A DNA stretch of 64,000 nt, from assembly GCA_934163035.1 (NCBI GenBank), contig CAKPJX010000005.1, positions 1-64,000 on the forward strand. The letters are read 5' to 3'. Position 1 is the stretch's first letter. Each line of letters starts with the position of its first letter. Positions 50,561-58,154 of this stretch are shown piece after piece. Position numbers and translations under genes: made by a program. Under the pieces are notes generated by a model. The model did not search any database. It saw only the letters and a list, made by a program, of their open reading frames with translations, and was not told the origin of the DNA. The DNA is from an uncultured Bacilli bacterium. GTDB taxonomy: Bacteria; Bacillota_I; Bacilli_A; RF39; UBA660.

Positions 50561-51346
50561 ATGAACAAGAAAACTCGTTATATAGTATTATTAGTGATAT
50601 TATTAATATATTTTGCAGTTCTATTTCTAATATATGGAAAAGATCATTTGAAAAGGGAAAAAGAAGAAACTGTCATAATAATAGGTAATAGCACAATCTG
50701 GAAAAAGGAAAAACAAAAATGGTCGACAATTAAATCCTTATCTGATAAAAAAGATCTAGGATGGAAATTATATGATACCTATATAGACAATAAAAAAATT
50801 GGAAAGTATTACTTGTGGAATGATAATACTGAATGGTTTCTATTTGATAAGAAAAAAAATGCATATAACTACCAAGGAGAATTATTAGCATATAGATCAA
50901 ACTATAAAATGCCCGTTAAGTCATTTACTACAGAAACGGTAACAGACTACACATATTTAGAAAAATTACTATCAGATAATAATCTATCAAACACAGGTAC
51001 TCCAACAGTAAGTAGTGTGACTAAAGTTGATATTGACAGTGACGGAATTGATGAAAAAATTTATGTATTTAGTAATGTATTTAGTGATGATGAAATACTT
51101 CCAGAGAATAGTTATTCATTTGTTTTTCTTGAGAAAGAATCTAAGACATATATGATGTATAGTTATACAGATGAATTTGTCGGTTTATCTGGTTGCCAAC
51201 CGTTTGTTGATTATTTAATAGATATAGATGAAGACAACAATTACGAAATAGTTTTAAAGTGTAGTCAGTATGATGAGTTACCTCCAATAAATACACTATA
51301 TAAGTTTGATAAGGGTAAATTTATTGAAATAATAAATAATCAATAG
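50561..51346 (+). CDS. Unknown membrane-anchored protein of the secretion locus
   Basis: This 261-aa protein has a single N-terminal helix (about 6-24) and an extracytoplasmic part with a Trp/Tyr/Lys-rich first half. The second half holds a calcium-loop-like DIDSDGIDEKIYVF and a similar DIDEDNNYEIVLK. These acidic loops resemble FG-GAP/VCBS-type repeats. Function is unknown. It lies between the hydrolase and virD4. GGAGGTTATT precedes the ATG. A TATAAT near 50513 is a weak promoter candidate. Confidence 0.78.
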   Translation: MNKKTRYIVLLVILLIYFAVLFLIYGKDHLKREKEETVIIIGNSTIWKKEKQKWSTIKSLSDKKDLGWKLYDTYIDNKKIGKYYLWNDNTEWFLFDKKKNAYNYQGELLAYRSNYKMPVKSFTTETVTDYTYLEKLLSDNNLSNTGTPTVSSVTKVDIDSDGIDEKIYVFSNVFSDDEILPENSYSFVFLEKESKTYMMYSYTDEFVGLSGCQPFVDYLIDIDEDNNYEIVLKCSQYDELPPINTLYKFDKGKFIEIINNQ

Positions 51347-51354
51347 ATAAAATA

Positions 51355-51383
51355 ATGACTAAACTAAAAGATAATGTTATAAT
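51355..51383 (+). promoter_or_regulatory. Promoter of virD4
   Basis: -35-like ATGACT (51355-51360), 17-bp spacer AAACTAAAAG...ATAATGT, -10 TATAAT (51378-51383) extended by TGT. The sequence closely follows the promoter at 41680. Confidence 0.6.
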
Positions 51384-51407
51384 AAAAAAAGAAAGGAAGT
51401 AGTTACT

Positions 51408-53666
51408 ATGAAATTAAAGTTTCGAGCAGACTCGCATGATTTATTAATATTCGGAATCTTTTCCATATTTCTTTTATATGTCGTTGCCTTAGCTGTTATA
51501 AATCTAAAAACTTTTGCAGCAACAGGAGAGTTATATGGACTAAATCCATTTCCAGCATTTGAACCAGAATATATTGTAACTACAATCACTTTTTATTTTA
51601 TTGCCTTGGGAGCTTTATTTGCTAGTGTTAGTTCATACTTTTTCGAAAGAGAAAAAGGCTTTGGTCTAACGACCGAAAAAAAAGACAAAGGATATTCAAG
51701 ATGGGCCAAAGCAAAAGAAATTAAAGAAGAGTTAGAGCAAGTACCGATTTTACAAAAAAATTCCAAAGCAGCTGGTATTCCACTGATTTTGAATGAACAA
51801 GAAATGTGGGTTGATAATGGTGAATACCATTCATTAATTATTGGTGCCACCGGTTCCGGAAAAACTCAAGGAGTAGTTTTTCCACAGGTTCATAGTTTAT
51901 CAAAAGCAAGAGAATCTATGATAATTACCGATCCAAAAGGTGAAATATATGAAAAAACAAGTATGATGTTAAGGGATAGGGGCTATCAAATATTATTGTT
52001 AAATTTCCGTGATCCACAAAATGGTAGTGCTTGGAATCCTCTAACAATGCCATATAGAATGTATAAAAGTGGTAATCAGGATAAAGCAATTGAGCTATTA
52101 GATGACTTAGCCCTAAATATTCTATATGATGAGTCAAACAAAAATGCTGACCCATTCTGGGAAAAAACTTCAGCTGACTATTTTTCAGGAGTAGCACTTG
52201 GCTTATTTGAAGATGCCAAAGAAGAGGAAATAAACATTAACAGTATTTCTTTAGCTACAACAGTCGGAGAAGAAAAATTTGGTGGTTCAACATATATAAA
52301 AGAGTACTTTGATGCTAAAGATCCATCCAGTGCAGCAGCCATAAATGCCTCAAGTACGATTACAGCTCCAACTGAAACAAAAGGAAGTATTTTATCGGTT
52401 TTCAAACAAAAGGTTAAATTATTTGCCTCACGTGATAATTTAAGTGAAATGTTATCGTACAGTAGTATAGATCTAGAAAGTATTGGTGAGAAACCTACCG
52501 CTGTATTTATTGTTATTCAAGATGAAAAAAAGACGTATCATTCATTAGTTACTATTTTATTAAAGCAGATATATGAAACATTAATATCAACTGCTCAAAA
52601 GCATGGTGGAAAATTACCTGTTAGAACCAACTTTATTCTTGATGAGTTTGCTAACATGCCTCCATTAAAAGATGTTACAACAATGATTACCGCAGCTCGT
52701 TCAAGACTTATTAGATTTACTATGATTATCCAAAACTTTGCCCAACTAGATTCTGTATACGGAAAAGAAGATGCTGAAACAATTAGAGGTAACTGTGGAA
52801 ATATTATTTATCTAATTACAACAGAATTAAAGGCATTAGAGGAAATATCAAAAATGTGTGGTGAAGTAAAATCTAAAAAAGATGATAAAACCGCTTCAAC
52901 ACCACTAGTAACTGTATCAGATCTTCAGAGAATGAAACAATATGAAACAGTAATATTACGTATGCGTAAACAACCATTCAAGACAAAATTAACTCCAAAT
53001 TATAAAATTAATTGGGGTAAAAAATATCCAGATGCCGGCTATCCAGTAAGACCAAAAAGACAAGTTCATACATTTGATATTAAAGCGTTTGTAAAAGAAC
53101 AAAAAAAGAAAAAGTTAATGGAGATGATGAATTCCTCATCTAGCAGTGCTGGAGCAGGTTCTATGCCACCACTACCTGGTGGAATTCCAAGAATGCCAAA
53201 CTTTCAAAGCACACCTTCTTTTGAGCCAAGGAAACCACTTAATAGTATAGATTCAGGCACTAACAATCGCTTACCAATTACTCCAACTTTAAATCAAGAT
53301 AATTTTATACCACCAGTACATGAAGAAAGAAGCAGGCCAAACAACAGTGGTAGTGGAAGCAACAATTTAGGATTTGATGTTGATGAGTTAGTTAAGAAAA
53401 TAGATGCTAAAATAGCAGAACTTGAAGAAGAAGAAAAACGAGAAAAAGAAAAACAGGAAAAAGAAAAACAAGCCAATTTCAATATCAACAATAAGCCAAC
53501 AGCTATTCCATCAACTAATATAGCAAAGAAAGAGGAACTAATACCACAGAATAATAACCTTATTCCAAATAAAAGCGAGGCTAAAGTTGGTCAACAAGAA
53601 ATCAATCTTGATTTACAAGACAATGAAGAAGATGATGACTTCTTTGATGATTTCTTTGATAATTAA
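51408..53666 (+). CDS. virD4: VirD4/TraG-type coupling ATPase
   Basis: This 752-aa protein has two N-terminal helices (about 12-33 and 55-78), then a large ATPase domain: P-loop GATGSGKT (146-153), MIITDPKGEIYEKT, NFILDEFANMPPLKD (Walker B), and TMIIQNFAQLDSVYG with RGNCGNIIYLIT. Coupling proteins bring substrate to the type IV channel. Residues from about 565 are low complexity, rich in Ser, Pro and Gly, then a Glu/Lys helix and an acidic Asp/Phe end. AAAGGAAG precedes the ATG. No relaxase gene is near, so the substrate is open. Confidence 0.94.
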   Translation: MKLKFRADSHDLLIFGIFSIFLLYVVALAVINLKTFAATGELYGLNPFPAFEPEYIVTTITFYFIALGALFASVSSYFFEREKGFGLTTEKKDKGYSRWAKAKEIKEELEQVPILQKNSKAAGIPLILNEQEMWVDNGEYHSLIIGATGSGKTQGVVFPQVHSLSKARESMIITDPKGEIYEKTSMMLRDRGYQILLLNFRDPQNGSAWNPLTMPYRMYKSGNQDKAIELLDDLALNILYDESNKNADPFWEKTSADYFSGVALGLFEDAKEEEININSISLATTVGEEKFGGSTYIKEYFDAKDPSSAAAINASSTITAPTETKGSILSVFKQKVKLFASRDNLSEMLSYSSIDLESIGEKPTAVFIVIQDEKKTYHSLVTILLKQIYETLISTAQKHGGKLPVRTNFILDEFANMPPLKDVTTMITAARSRLIRFTMIIQNFAQLDSVYGKEDAETIRGNCGNIIYLITTELKALEEISKMCGEVKSKKDDKTASTPLVTVSDLQRMKQYETVILRMRKQPFKTKLTPNYKINWGKKYPDAGYPVRPKRQVHTFDIKAFVKEQKKKKLMEMMNSSSSSAGAGSMPPLPGGIPRMPNFQSTPSFEPRKPLNSIDSGTNNRLPITPTLNQDNFIPPVHEERSRPNNSGSGSNNLGFDVDELVKKIDAKIAELEEEEKREKEKQEKEKQANFNINNKPTAIPSTNIAKKEELIPQNNNLIPNKSEAKVGQQEINLDLQDNEEDDDFFDDFFDN

Positions 53667-53683
53667 AAGAGGGAGGAATTTAT

Positions 53684-54901
53684 ATGAGTTTAAATTTCAA
53701 TGTAGGTAAAATAAATCCTGCTAAAGAAGAGGTTGAAGAAGAAAAAAAAGAAGATAAAGATGATGAAGAATTTGATGAAGCTCCAAGAAATAACAATGAA
53801 TTAAAATTAAGGCTAATTAAGTTAGCTTCACTACTTGGAGTTGCTATAGCAGCCCTTTTAGCAGTATTATTTATTATTTCATTATTTAATAAAAAAACAT
53901 ATAAATATGAAGATATTGAAACAATAATGCAAAAAGCTGCTATATCTTATTTCAAAAGCTATCCAGACAGCTTACCTAAAAATGAGAAACAAACAGCCCA
54001 AATTTCAGCAGCAACATTAATAAGTACAGGTAAAATGAAAGATTTAACTGAGTATACAAAGAAGGGTGTAATCTGTGATGGAAAAGTAGAAGTTGCTAAA
54101 AGAGGCGATGAATACATATATACACCTTACCTAACTTGTGGAGACGATTATAAAACTCAAAAACTAAGTTCCTTAATAGCCTCAAGTGAGATAGTAAAAG
54201 AAGGATATGGACTATATAAAGTAGATAATTCATACATTTACAGAGGTGAATTAGTAGATAATTATGTTCTAATAAATGAGAGATTATGGAGAATTGTTAA
54301 ATTAGATTCAAATGAAAATAGTATCCTAGTTTTAGATAATATATTTTCATCACAAGTGCCATGGGATGATAGATATAATAATGAAAGAAAATACAACGCT
54401 GGTAATAATGTATTTTCAGCAAGTAGAATTAAAGAAACTCTAAATGCACTATATAATGGTGAAATACTTGAAAATAAAGGAGAACTATTAGACAACAATA
54501 CAAAAGCACATATGGTAAGCTTTGATCTATGTACAGGAAAAAGAAACTTAGATGATACTACACACAATAATTCAACTGAATGTGCTAGCGTTGAAAAAGA
54601 TGTTAAAATAGGTTTGTTAACAGTTTCTGATTATTTATTAGCTAGTATCGATTCAAACTGTACTGCTACAAATTCCAGATCTTGTCAAAACTACAATTAC
54701 TTAAATAATAAAACAGATTTCTGGTTAGCAACAGCTCAAAATAACACAACATATCAAGTTTACACAGTTAATACAAGCGGAGTAATAAAAGAGGAATCAG
54801 CTAGTAACTATGCTAATGCCAGAGCAGTAATTCATCTAAATTCAAATACTTTAGTAAAAAGTGGAACCGGTACAGAAAAAGATCCATACGTTATAAAATA
54901 G
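53684..54901 (+). CDS. Membrane-anchored protein, paralog of 29926
   Basis: This 405-aa protein has an acidic cytoplasmic start (1-40) and one helix (about 46-68). A helix like that of the 29926 protein follows (MQKAAISYFKSYPDSLP), then a paired-cysteine domain (VICDGK, LTCGDD). A domain starting RGELVDNYVLINERLWRIV ends GSGTEKDPYVIK. The product at 29926 ends GSGTENDPYRITK and has NNYIMLSGIKYRII in the matching place. It ends the secretion locus, directly followed by a terminator. GAGGGAGG precedes the ATG. The role is probably extracellular, bound to the machine. Confidence 0.83.
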   Translation: MSLNFNVGKINPAKEEVEEEKKEDKDDEEFDEAPRNNNELKLRLIKLASLLGVAIAALLAVLFIISLFNKKTYKYEDIETIMQKAAISYFKSYPDSLPKNEKQTAQISAATLISTGKMKDLTEYTKKGVICDGKVEVAKRGDEYIYTPYLTCGDDYKTQKLSSLIASSEIVKEGYGLYKVDNSYIYRGELVDNYVLINERLWRIVKLDSNENSILVLDNIFSSQVPWDDRYNNERKYNAGNNVFSASRIKETLNALYNGEILENKGELLDNNTKAHMVSFDLCTGKRNLDDTTHNNSTECASVEKDVKIGLLTVSDYLLASIDSNCTATNSRSCQNYNYLNNKTDFWLATAQNNTTYQVYTVNTSGVIKEESASNYANARAVIHLNSNTLVKSGTGTEKDPYVIK

Positions 54902-54930
54902 GAGTCTATAATTATCATAGATTCTTTTTT
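54902..54930 (+). terminator. Terminator at the end of the secretion locus
   Basis: The stem GAGTCTAT/ATAGATTC (one G-U pair) is followed by six T, directly after the stop. Confidence 0.78.
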
Positions 54931-54957
54931 CTCATATTAATACTATGAGGTGAAAGA

Positions 54958-55212
54958 ATGAATAAAGACTTAAACCTAATTGATATTAGAAGCAATTCCA
55001 AATATAAAGAAGGACACATTCCTAATTCAATAAATATACCAGGACACTTGCTTTTAATGAATCCAAATTCATATTTAAAAAAAGATAAAACATATTATAT
55101 ATACTGTCAAACAGGATATACTAGTATGGATGTAGTAAATATTTTAAACAAAAAGGGTTATAATACAATAAATTTAGAAGGGGGATATAATAAGTATCTC
55201 TTAACTAAATAA
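54958..55212 (+). CDS. Small rhodanese-like protein
   Basis: This 84-aa single rhodanese domain has LIDIRSNSKYKEGHIPNSINIP at the N-terminus and an active-site loop YCQTGYTS with the catalytic Cys (about 60), then LEGGYNKY. Such proteins carry sulfur as a persulfide. It may form a separate small unit after the secretion locus. TGAGGTGAAAGA precedes the ATG. Confidence 0.9.
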   Translation: MNKDLNLIDIRSNSKYKEGHIPNSINIPGHLLLMNPNSYLKKDKTYYIYCQTGYTSMDVVNILNKKGYNTINLEGGYNKYLLTK

Positions 55213-55222
55213 TAATCTAATC

Positions 55223-55299
55223 AAAATAATAGTTTATTAGTGGAGTTATAAAGAAATTTTCTTTCATGATGACCCCATTTATTAACTATTATTTTGTTT
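55223..55299 (+). repeat. Long inverted repeat after the rhodanese gene
   Basis: Perfect 12-bp arms AAAATAATAGTT (55223-55234) and AACTATTATTTT (55284-55295) lie 49 bases apart, with a further near-palindrome AAAGAAATTTTCTTT inside and T's after. It may be an unusual terminator or a small structured RNA. The rest of this spacer holds only the promoter below. Confidence 0.6.
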
Positions 55300-55354
55300 T
55301 AAAAGTAAAAAATAATCAGATAATATAAATAGAAAAATACTAATAATCTAAGAC

Positions 55355-55383
55355 TTGATTTTAATAATCAAAGTAACTATAAT
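55355..55383 (+). promoter_or_regulatory. Promoter of the VTT protein-rmuC unit
   Basis: -35 TTGATT (55355-55360), exact 17-bp spacer, -10 TATAAT (55378-55383). Confidence 0.75.
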
Positions 55384-55402
55384 TAACCTAGAGGTGAAAA
55401 AC

Positions 55403-55981
55403 TTGGATATCATAAATAATATTGTTACATATTCAACCGAAGTAATTTCAAATGGTGGCTTTTTATTTGGTATGCTAATAATAATTTTAGAATCATTTAT
55501 ACCAGCATTACCTCTTTGTGTCTTCATAGCCTTAAATACCAATGCCTTTGGACTAATACCTGGAATTTTATTATCTTGGATTTCTACATGTATAGGCTGT
55601 TATTTATCATATTTGATATTCTATCATCTATCAAATGATTTTATATATAAACATTTAAGTAAAAAAACAAAAAACAAAATAGATAAGGCTATAGTAACTT
55701 TTAGAAATATTTCACTTCCAAACTTAGTTGTAATAATAACTCTTCCATTTACACCAGCCTTTTTAGTAAATATTTTAGCCGGACTAACATCAATGGATAA
55801 GAAAAAATTTATCGCAGCTATTTTAATAGGAAAAATATTTATGGTCATATTTTGGGGCTATGTCGGCAAAAGTCTTATCGATAGTATGACAGATATAAAA
55901 ACAATAATAATAATTTTAATAATGGTTTTACTAGCATATATTACATCAAAAATTGTTAGTAAAAAAGCCAATATAGAGTAG
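55403..55981 (+). CDS. DedA/TVP38-like VTT domain membrane protein
   Basis: This 192-aa integral membrane protein has the VTT pattern: GMLIIILESFIPALPLCVFIALN (acid-proline segment), PNLVVIITLPFTPAFLVNILAGLT (GxxP/re-entrant region) and a last pair of helices. The start is TTG 55403, seven bases after AGAGGTG; the longer frame from 55355 crosses the promoter. It is likely a lipid or small-solute transporter like the DedA protein at 266, though diverged from it. It is co-transcribed with rmuC, which starts 8 bases later. Confidence 0.82.
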   Translation: MDIINNIVTYSTEVISNGGFLFGMLIIILESFIPALPLCVFIALNTNAFGLIPGILLSWISTCIGCYLSYLIFYHLSNDFIYKHLSKKTKNKIDKAIVTFRNISLPNLVVIITLPFTPAFLVNILAGLTSMDKKKFIAAILIGKIFMVIFWGYVGKSLIDSMTDIKTIIIILIMVLLAYITSKIVSKKANIE

Positions 55982-55989
55982 GAGTATTT

Positions 55990-57069
55990 ATGGAATATAT
56001 AATTATATCTTTATTAGTTTTAATATTAATATTAGTAGTAATTTCACTATTTAAAAACATTAATGAAAGTAATATAACTGAGCGTCTTGGAAAATTAGAA
56101 TTGAATATGGTAAAAGAACTAGATCAGTTTAAAGACGATTTAAACAGAAACTTAAATAAGGATTTTTCATCATTAAATGAACAATTAGAAAAAAGACTAA
56201 TTTCTATAAATGAAAGAGTTAATGAACGTCTTGATCAAAATTTTGATAAAACTAATAAAACTTTCATGAATGTTATTGAAAGATTGTCTAAAATAGATGA
56301 AGCTCAAAAAAAGATTGAAAATTTATCAACTGATATAGTCAGTCTTCAAAGCATTCTAACAGATAAAAAAGCTAGAGGTATATTTGGTGAAGTTAACTTG
56401 AATCACATTTTAACAAGTGTTTTTGGAGCCAAAAATGATAATATATATAGATTACAATATACCTTAAGTACAGGTGTAATTGCTGACTCTATTGTATTTG
56501 CTCCAGATCCTCTAGGAAAAATCGTCATAGACTCTAAATTTCCATTAGAGCACTATCAGCTTATGGTTGATAAAGATACACCAAAAGAAATGCGTCCAAC
56601 CTACGAGAAAATGTTTAAACAAGATATGAAAAAGCATATAGATGCTATTAGTAGTAAATATATAATTCCACAAGAAACAGCTGATCAGGCAATTCTATTT
56701 TTACCAGCCGAAGCAATATTTGCTGAAGTAAACGCTTATCATCAAGATATTATTGATTATGCCTATAAAAAAAGAGTTTGGATAACTAGTCCAACAACTC
56801 TAATATCTACACTAACTGTTATTGAAATGATCATTAAAAATATTGAACGTGATAAATATACTTCTATAATTCATGAAGAATTAAACAAATTAGGGTTGGA
56901 ATTTGCAAGATATAGAGAAAGATGGGATAAACTATCTAGAAGTATTCAAACAGTTAATAAAGATATTGAAAATGTCTCTATAACAACTGACAAAATAACT
57001 AAAAAATTTGAAAGTATAAATAAGGTAGAAATAGCTAAGTTAGATTATAATGAAACATTAGATAACTAA
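55990..57069 (+). CDS. rmuC: RmuC family DNA recombination protein
   Basis: This 359-aa protein has an N-terminal membrane helix (about 3-20), a long coiled coil (to about 125), then the RmuC nuclease-like core: RGIFGEVNLNHIL, VIDSKFPLEHYQLM, ILFLPAEAIFAEVNAY, VWITSPTTLISTLTVIEMI. RmuC limits certain DNA rearrangements. The DSK motif resembles the PD-(D/E)xK metal site. It is shorter than the E. coli protein (475 aa), as usual in Bacillota. Confidence 0.94.
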   Translation: MEYIIISLLVLILILVVISLFKNINESNITERLGKLELNMVKELDQFKDDLNRNLNKDFSSLNEQLEKRLISINERVNERLDQNFDKTNKTFMNVIERLSKIDEAQKKIENLSTDIVSLQSILTDKKARGIFGEVNLNHILTSVFGAKNDNIYRLQYTLSTGVIADSIVFAPDPLGKIVIDSKFPLEHYQLMVDKDTPKEMRPTYEKMFKQDMKKHIDAISSKYIIPQETADQAILFLPAEAIFAEVNAYHQDIIDYAYKKRVWITSPTTLISTLTVIEMIIKNIERDKYTSIIHEELNKLGLEFARYRERWDKLSRSIQTVNKDIENVSITTDKITKKFESINKVEIAKLDYNETLDN

Positions 57070-57073
57070 ATTT

Positions 57074-57099
57074 AAAAGTACAAATATTGTACTTTTTTT
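57074..57099 (+). terminator. Terminator of rmuC
   Basis: The 9-bp stem AAAGTACAA/TTGTACTTT has a 3-base loop, followed by T's. Confidence 0.9.
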
Positions 57100-57146
57100 G
57101 TGTCCTCTAAAGTCCTAAAGTATCAAGAAAAATCATAAATTTAATT

Positions 57147-57353
57147 ATGATAACAAGATTATTTATAATGCTAATTGGATATATACTAATGGTAATAGGA
57201 TTAACTTATATAATAATATATTTTAATTTGTTTACTTTTGGATATACTATTAAAGAATATTTAATATTTATTTTAAAAAGCTTTGAATGCAATATTTTTA
57301 TAATAGGCTTTTTAATCAACATAGTAATTATTTTTACATGGAAGGGGAAATAA
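57147..57353 (+). CDS. Small two-helix membrane protein
   Basis: This 68-aa hydrophobic protein has helices at about 4-28 and 45-64 and ends in WKGK. No family is recognised. There is no clear ribosome site before the ATG, which lowers confidence. The frame is kept and ends 1 base before the next ATG, and its last codons supply the ribosome site (GGAAGGGG) for that gene, so it is probably real and coupled. Confidence 0.6.
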   Translation: MITRLFIMLIGYILMVIGLTYIIIYFNLFTFGYTIKEYLIFILKSFECNIFIIGFLINIVIIFTWKGK

Positions 57354-57354
57354 A

Positions 57355-57999
57355 ATGACTTATATATATGATGTATTATTAAATTTTACTGATGACTATG
57401 ATAGAATAGAATTCTTTGAATGGCAAGAAAATGATTGCTACGAACACATAAAAAAAATACCACTATTTAAAATATCCTCTAATGATATGATAAATATTTG
57501 TCAAAATAGAATAAAACTATCAAAAGAATTTATTGAAGATATTAAAGGAAAAACTATATCTTATAAAAATAAAAAAGACATTAAATATGCCTCATTATTT
57601 ACAGATCAAAATAGAGTAATAGCTCTAGAATTTGATAGTAAGGGTCAAACTATTAGCTATAGTTCATTATTAATTGATGAAGAAGAAGATATAGCAGAAG
57701 AGAGTATAGATGAAGATATAACAAAAATAGAGTATGAAAAAATCTATACATATAAAATAGATCCTTTCTTAACAAGAAAAGAAACCAAGAGAAAAAAATT
57801 TCTTCTTCAGGAGTTAGCGATGCTACATAAAGAAAAAGACCTAGATAAATTTAACTATTTATATGAAGAAATATTTAAAAAGGATAATTTATCATTTGAA
57901 AACAGATACAAAAAAATTGTTAGTGATTTAGAAACTAACTATAATTATAAATATAATGAATTATATAATATTGTTTGCTTATCGTATAAAAAGGGGTAA
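57355..57999 (+). CDS. DUF3603 family protein (YjbA-like)
   Basis: This 214-aa protein has DVLLNFTDDYDRIEFFEWQENDCYEHIKKIPLFKIS at the N-terminus and FLTRKETKRKKFLLQELAML later, matching the layout of Bacillus YjbA (UPF0736/DUF3603). The function of the family is unknown. It is cytoplasmic and acidic in the middle. AAGGGGAAATAAA precedes the ATG. Confidence 0.82.
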   Translation: MTYIYDVLLNFTDDYDRIEFFEWQENDCYEHIKKIPLFKISSNDMINICQNRIKLSKEFIEDIKGKTISYKNKKDIKYASLFTDQNRVIALEFDSKGQTISYSSLLIDEEEDIAEESIDEDITKIEYEKIYTYKIDPFLTRKETKRKKFLLQELAMLHKEKDLDKFNYLYEEIFKKDNLSFENRYKKIVSDLETNYNYKYNELYNIVCLSYKKG

Positions 58000-58154
58000 T
58001 TACTTTATATTAATACTATAGTTAAAGTGTAATATAACTAAAATTTTGTAGAAAATAAAAAACTTTGTCTAGTTTACACCTTAAATATATTTTTTTCTTT
58101 GATAAGAGGAAATGATATGACACTATTTATAATATAGAAAGATGGTAGAAATAT

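Noticed and set aside
26562..54901. Integrative conjugative element
   Set aside because: No relaxase, integrase, excisionase or flanking direct repeats were found, and the flanks are housekeeping operons. Kept as an alternative only.
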